Below are positions 63,301 through 64,000 of a DNA stretch of 64,000 bases, in pieces. Position 1 is the stretch's first letter. Every line of letters begins with the position of its first letter. The notes under the pieces were generated by a model. It worked only from the letters and a program-made list of their open reading frames with translations, was not told the origin of the DNA and did no database searches. Position numbers and translations under genes: made by a program. The stretch comes from Eurosta solidaginis (Eukaryota > Arthropoda > Insecta > Diptera > Tephritidae), in NCBI RefSeq assembly GCF_040869045.1, contig NC_090322.1:187611477-187675476 (forward strand), read 5' to 3'.

Positions 63301-63676
63301 TCCACAGTTAATTTGTGCTATTGAATTGAGAAAGGTTGATATTAGATAATAAGTAGAAACTTTTAGATTTCAGGTAATGGGCACAACGAAAATATTTTGA
63401 AACATTTGGCTTTTTCAACAGAAATTTCCATATGATTTGTTTACATATTTGCACAGTTAATTTGTGCTATTGAATTGAGAAAGGTTGATATTAGACAATA
63501 AGTAGAAACTTCTAGATTTCAGGCAATGGGCACAACGAAAATATTTTGAAACATTTGGCTTTTTCAACAGTAAATTTCCATGTGATTAGCTTACATATTT
63601 GCACAGTTAATTTGTGCTATTGAATTGAGGAAGGTTGATATTAGACAACAAGTAGAAACTTCTACATTTCAAGCAA
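60380..63676 (+). repeat. 1794-bp (12-mer) higher-order repeat at the right end
   Basis: aaaggtcgat (60491/62285), tctacatttc (60971/62765) and caggtaatgg (61577/63371) all recur at 1794 bp. Copy 2 is cut short: near 63560 it switches back to the register seen at about 60.88 and 62.68 kb (gattagctt, gaggaagg, tctacatttc). The array then stops at the retroelement junction. Confidence 0.82.
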
Positions 63677-64000
63677 AAAGTGTTACAAAGCTTATCTTTG
63701 TAAAATGAAAAGAAATATAACTTGCAACCCGAAGGCATTTTACGGATTCGTAAACTCTAAACGCAGGGTGAAAGGGTTTCCATCATCCATGAAATTCCAA
63801 GATAATATTTCCAGCGATGATCAAGAGATCGCCGACTTCTTTGCGGAATTTTTCAAATCAAATTACTCTATTGAGACCAACGTTCCACCTAATGAATACC
63901 CATACCATATTGATTCATGTTATTCAATCAGAGCTCCATTTATATCTTCAGAAGATGTATTATCTTATTTAAAAACTTTAAAAGTATCATATTCATACGG
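63677..64000 (+). mobile_element. 5'-truncated non-LTR retrotransposon inserted into the satellite, continues beyond the window
   Basis: The satellite stops mid-monomer at caagcaa and is followed at once by a coding frame that stays open to the window end. It reads CYKAYLCKMKRN, then NPKAFYGFVNSKRR, KGFPSSMKF, DDQEIADFFAEFF and SYLKTLKVSYSYG. This is the linker between endonuclease and reverse transcriptase in CR1/Jockey-type ORF2 proteins; the ending is where such proteins continue into the RT core. No start codon is expected at a 5' truncation. Having no stop in about 320 bp suggests it is younger than the left-hand fragments. It has the same polarity as the 3.8-5.05-kb element and may be the same family, but the two pieces do not overlap, so this cannot be tested here. 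Confidence 0.7.

Larger units (their letters stand above)
5585..63676 (+). repeat. Satellite DNA array, ~150-bp monomer, about 390 head-to-tail copies
   Basis: A single tandem family fills 58 kb. A typical full monomer is 12481-12630 (150 bp, 46 G+C, 31%). Landmarks in each unit are the palindrome AAAATATTTT (12502-12511), the dyad GCACA-7 nt-TGTGC (12565-12581) and a TCTAGA site (12625-12630). Length is 149, 150 or 151 bp, depending mainly on cagtaaat versus cagaaat (1 bp) and gatatttgtaca versus gatattagaca (1 bp). All copies run the same way and none is interrupted by another element. It encodes no protein. The near-nucleosomal length and the setting suggest centromeric or pericentromeric heterochromatin, which is inference. 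I do not recognise the family by name. Confidence 0.97.

Noticed and set aside
5585..63676. CRISPR-like array
   Set aside because: The whole 150-bp unit is repeated; there are no unique spacers between short repeats, and the setting is eukaryotic.
3781..64000. The satellite splitting one retroelement into two halves
   Set aside because: On the plus strand the left flank holds the 3' part and the right flank an upstream part. A split element would show the opposite order, so these are separate insertions.

Overview
This window looks like insect heterochromatin, most likely from a fly close to Drosophila. There is no intact host gene, RNA gene or CRISPR array. What is visible is decayed non-LTR retrotransposons on the left, one very long AT-rich satellite array (about 58 kb, roughly 390 monomers of 149-151 bp), and the start of another non-LTR element at the right edge. 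The organism call is an inference from the retrotransposon families (a LOA/R1-type element with a DUF4780-like ORF1, and CR1/Jockey-type reverse transcriptase pieces). No species is claimed.

Left flank (1-5584). On the minus strand, about 1-3.8 kb is a LOA-like element that runs off the left edge. It has a structured 5' leader, an ORF1 broken by two frameshifts, and an ORF2 (endonuclease plus reverse transcriptase) that starts inside ORF1. ORF2 is broken by six nonsense codons and one frameshift. Its 5' end meets, head to head, a 5'-truncated plus-strand CR1/Jockey-type reverse transcriptase fragment (about 3.8-5.05 kb). About 540 bp of AT-rich DNA with a poly-A tract, a perfect palindrome and a short direct repeat then lead into the satellite.

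Satellite (about 5585-63676). All monomers are head to tail in one orientation, about 31% GC, with no foreign insertion. The left edge (to about 7.4 kb) is the most diverged and shows no higher-order period. Further in, variant monomers are arranged in higher-order repeats (HORs) of several sizes: a 5-mer (~745 bp) at 8.2-11.0 kb; a large cassette repeated at 16.8, 20.7, 22.9 and 26.5 kb; a 5.2/5.5-kb tandem duplication at 32.4-43.2 kb; a 1798-bp spaced repeat at 44.3-47.4 kb; a nearly identical 6.14-kb tandem duplication at 48.1-60.4 kb; and a 1794-bp (12-mer) repeat at the right edge. Differences between copies are often gains or losses of exactly one or two monomers, as expected from unequal exchange.

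Right edge (63677-64000). A plus-strand non-LTR fragment, open in one frame throughout, is fused directly to a satellite monomer. It covers the segment just upstream of the reverse transcriptase core, so it looks like a 5'-truncated insertion into the array.

Nothing here works as a gene system. The interest is in the evolution of the satellite and in a heterochromatin boundary rich in retroelement debris. All repeat distances were read by eye from marker positions and not from an alignment program.
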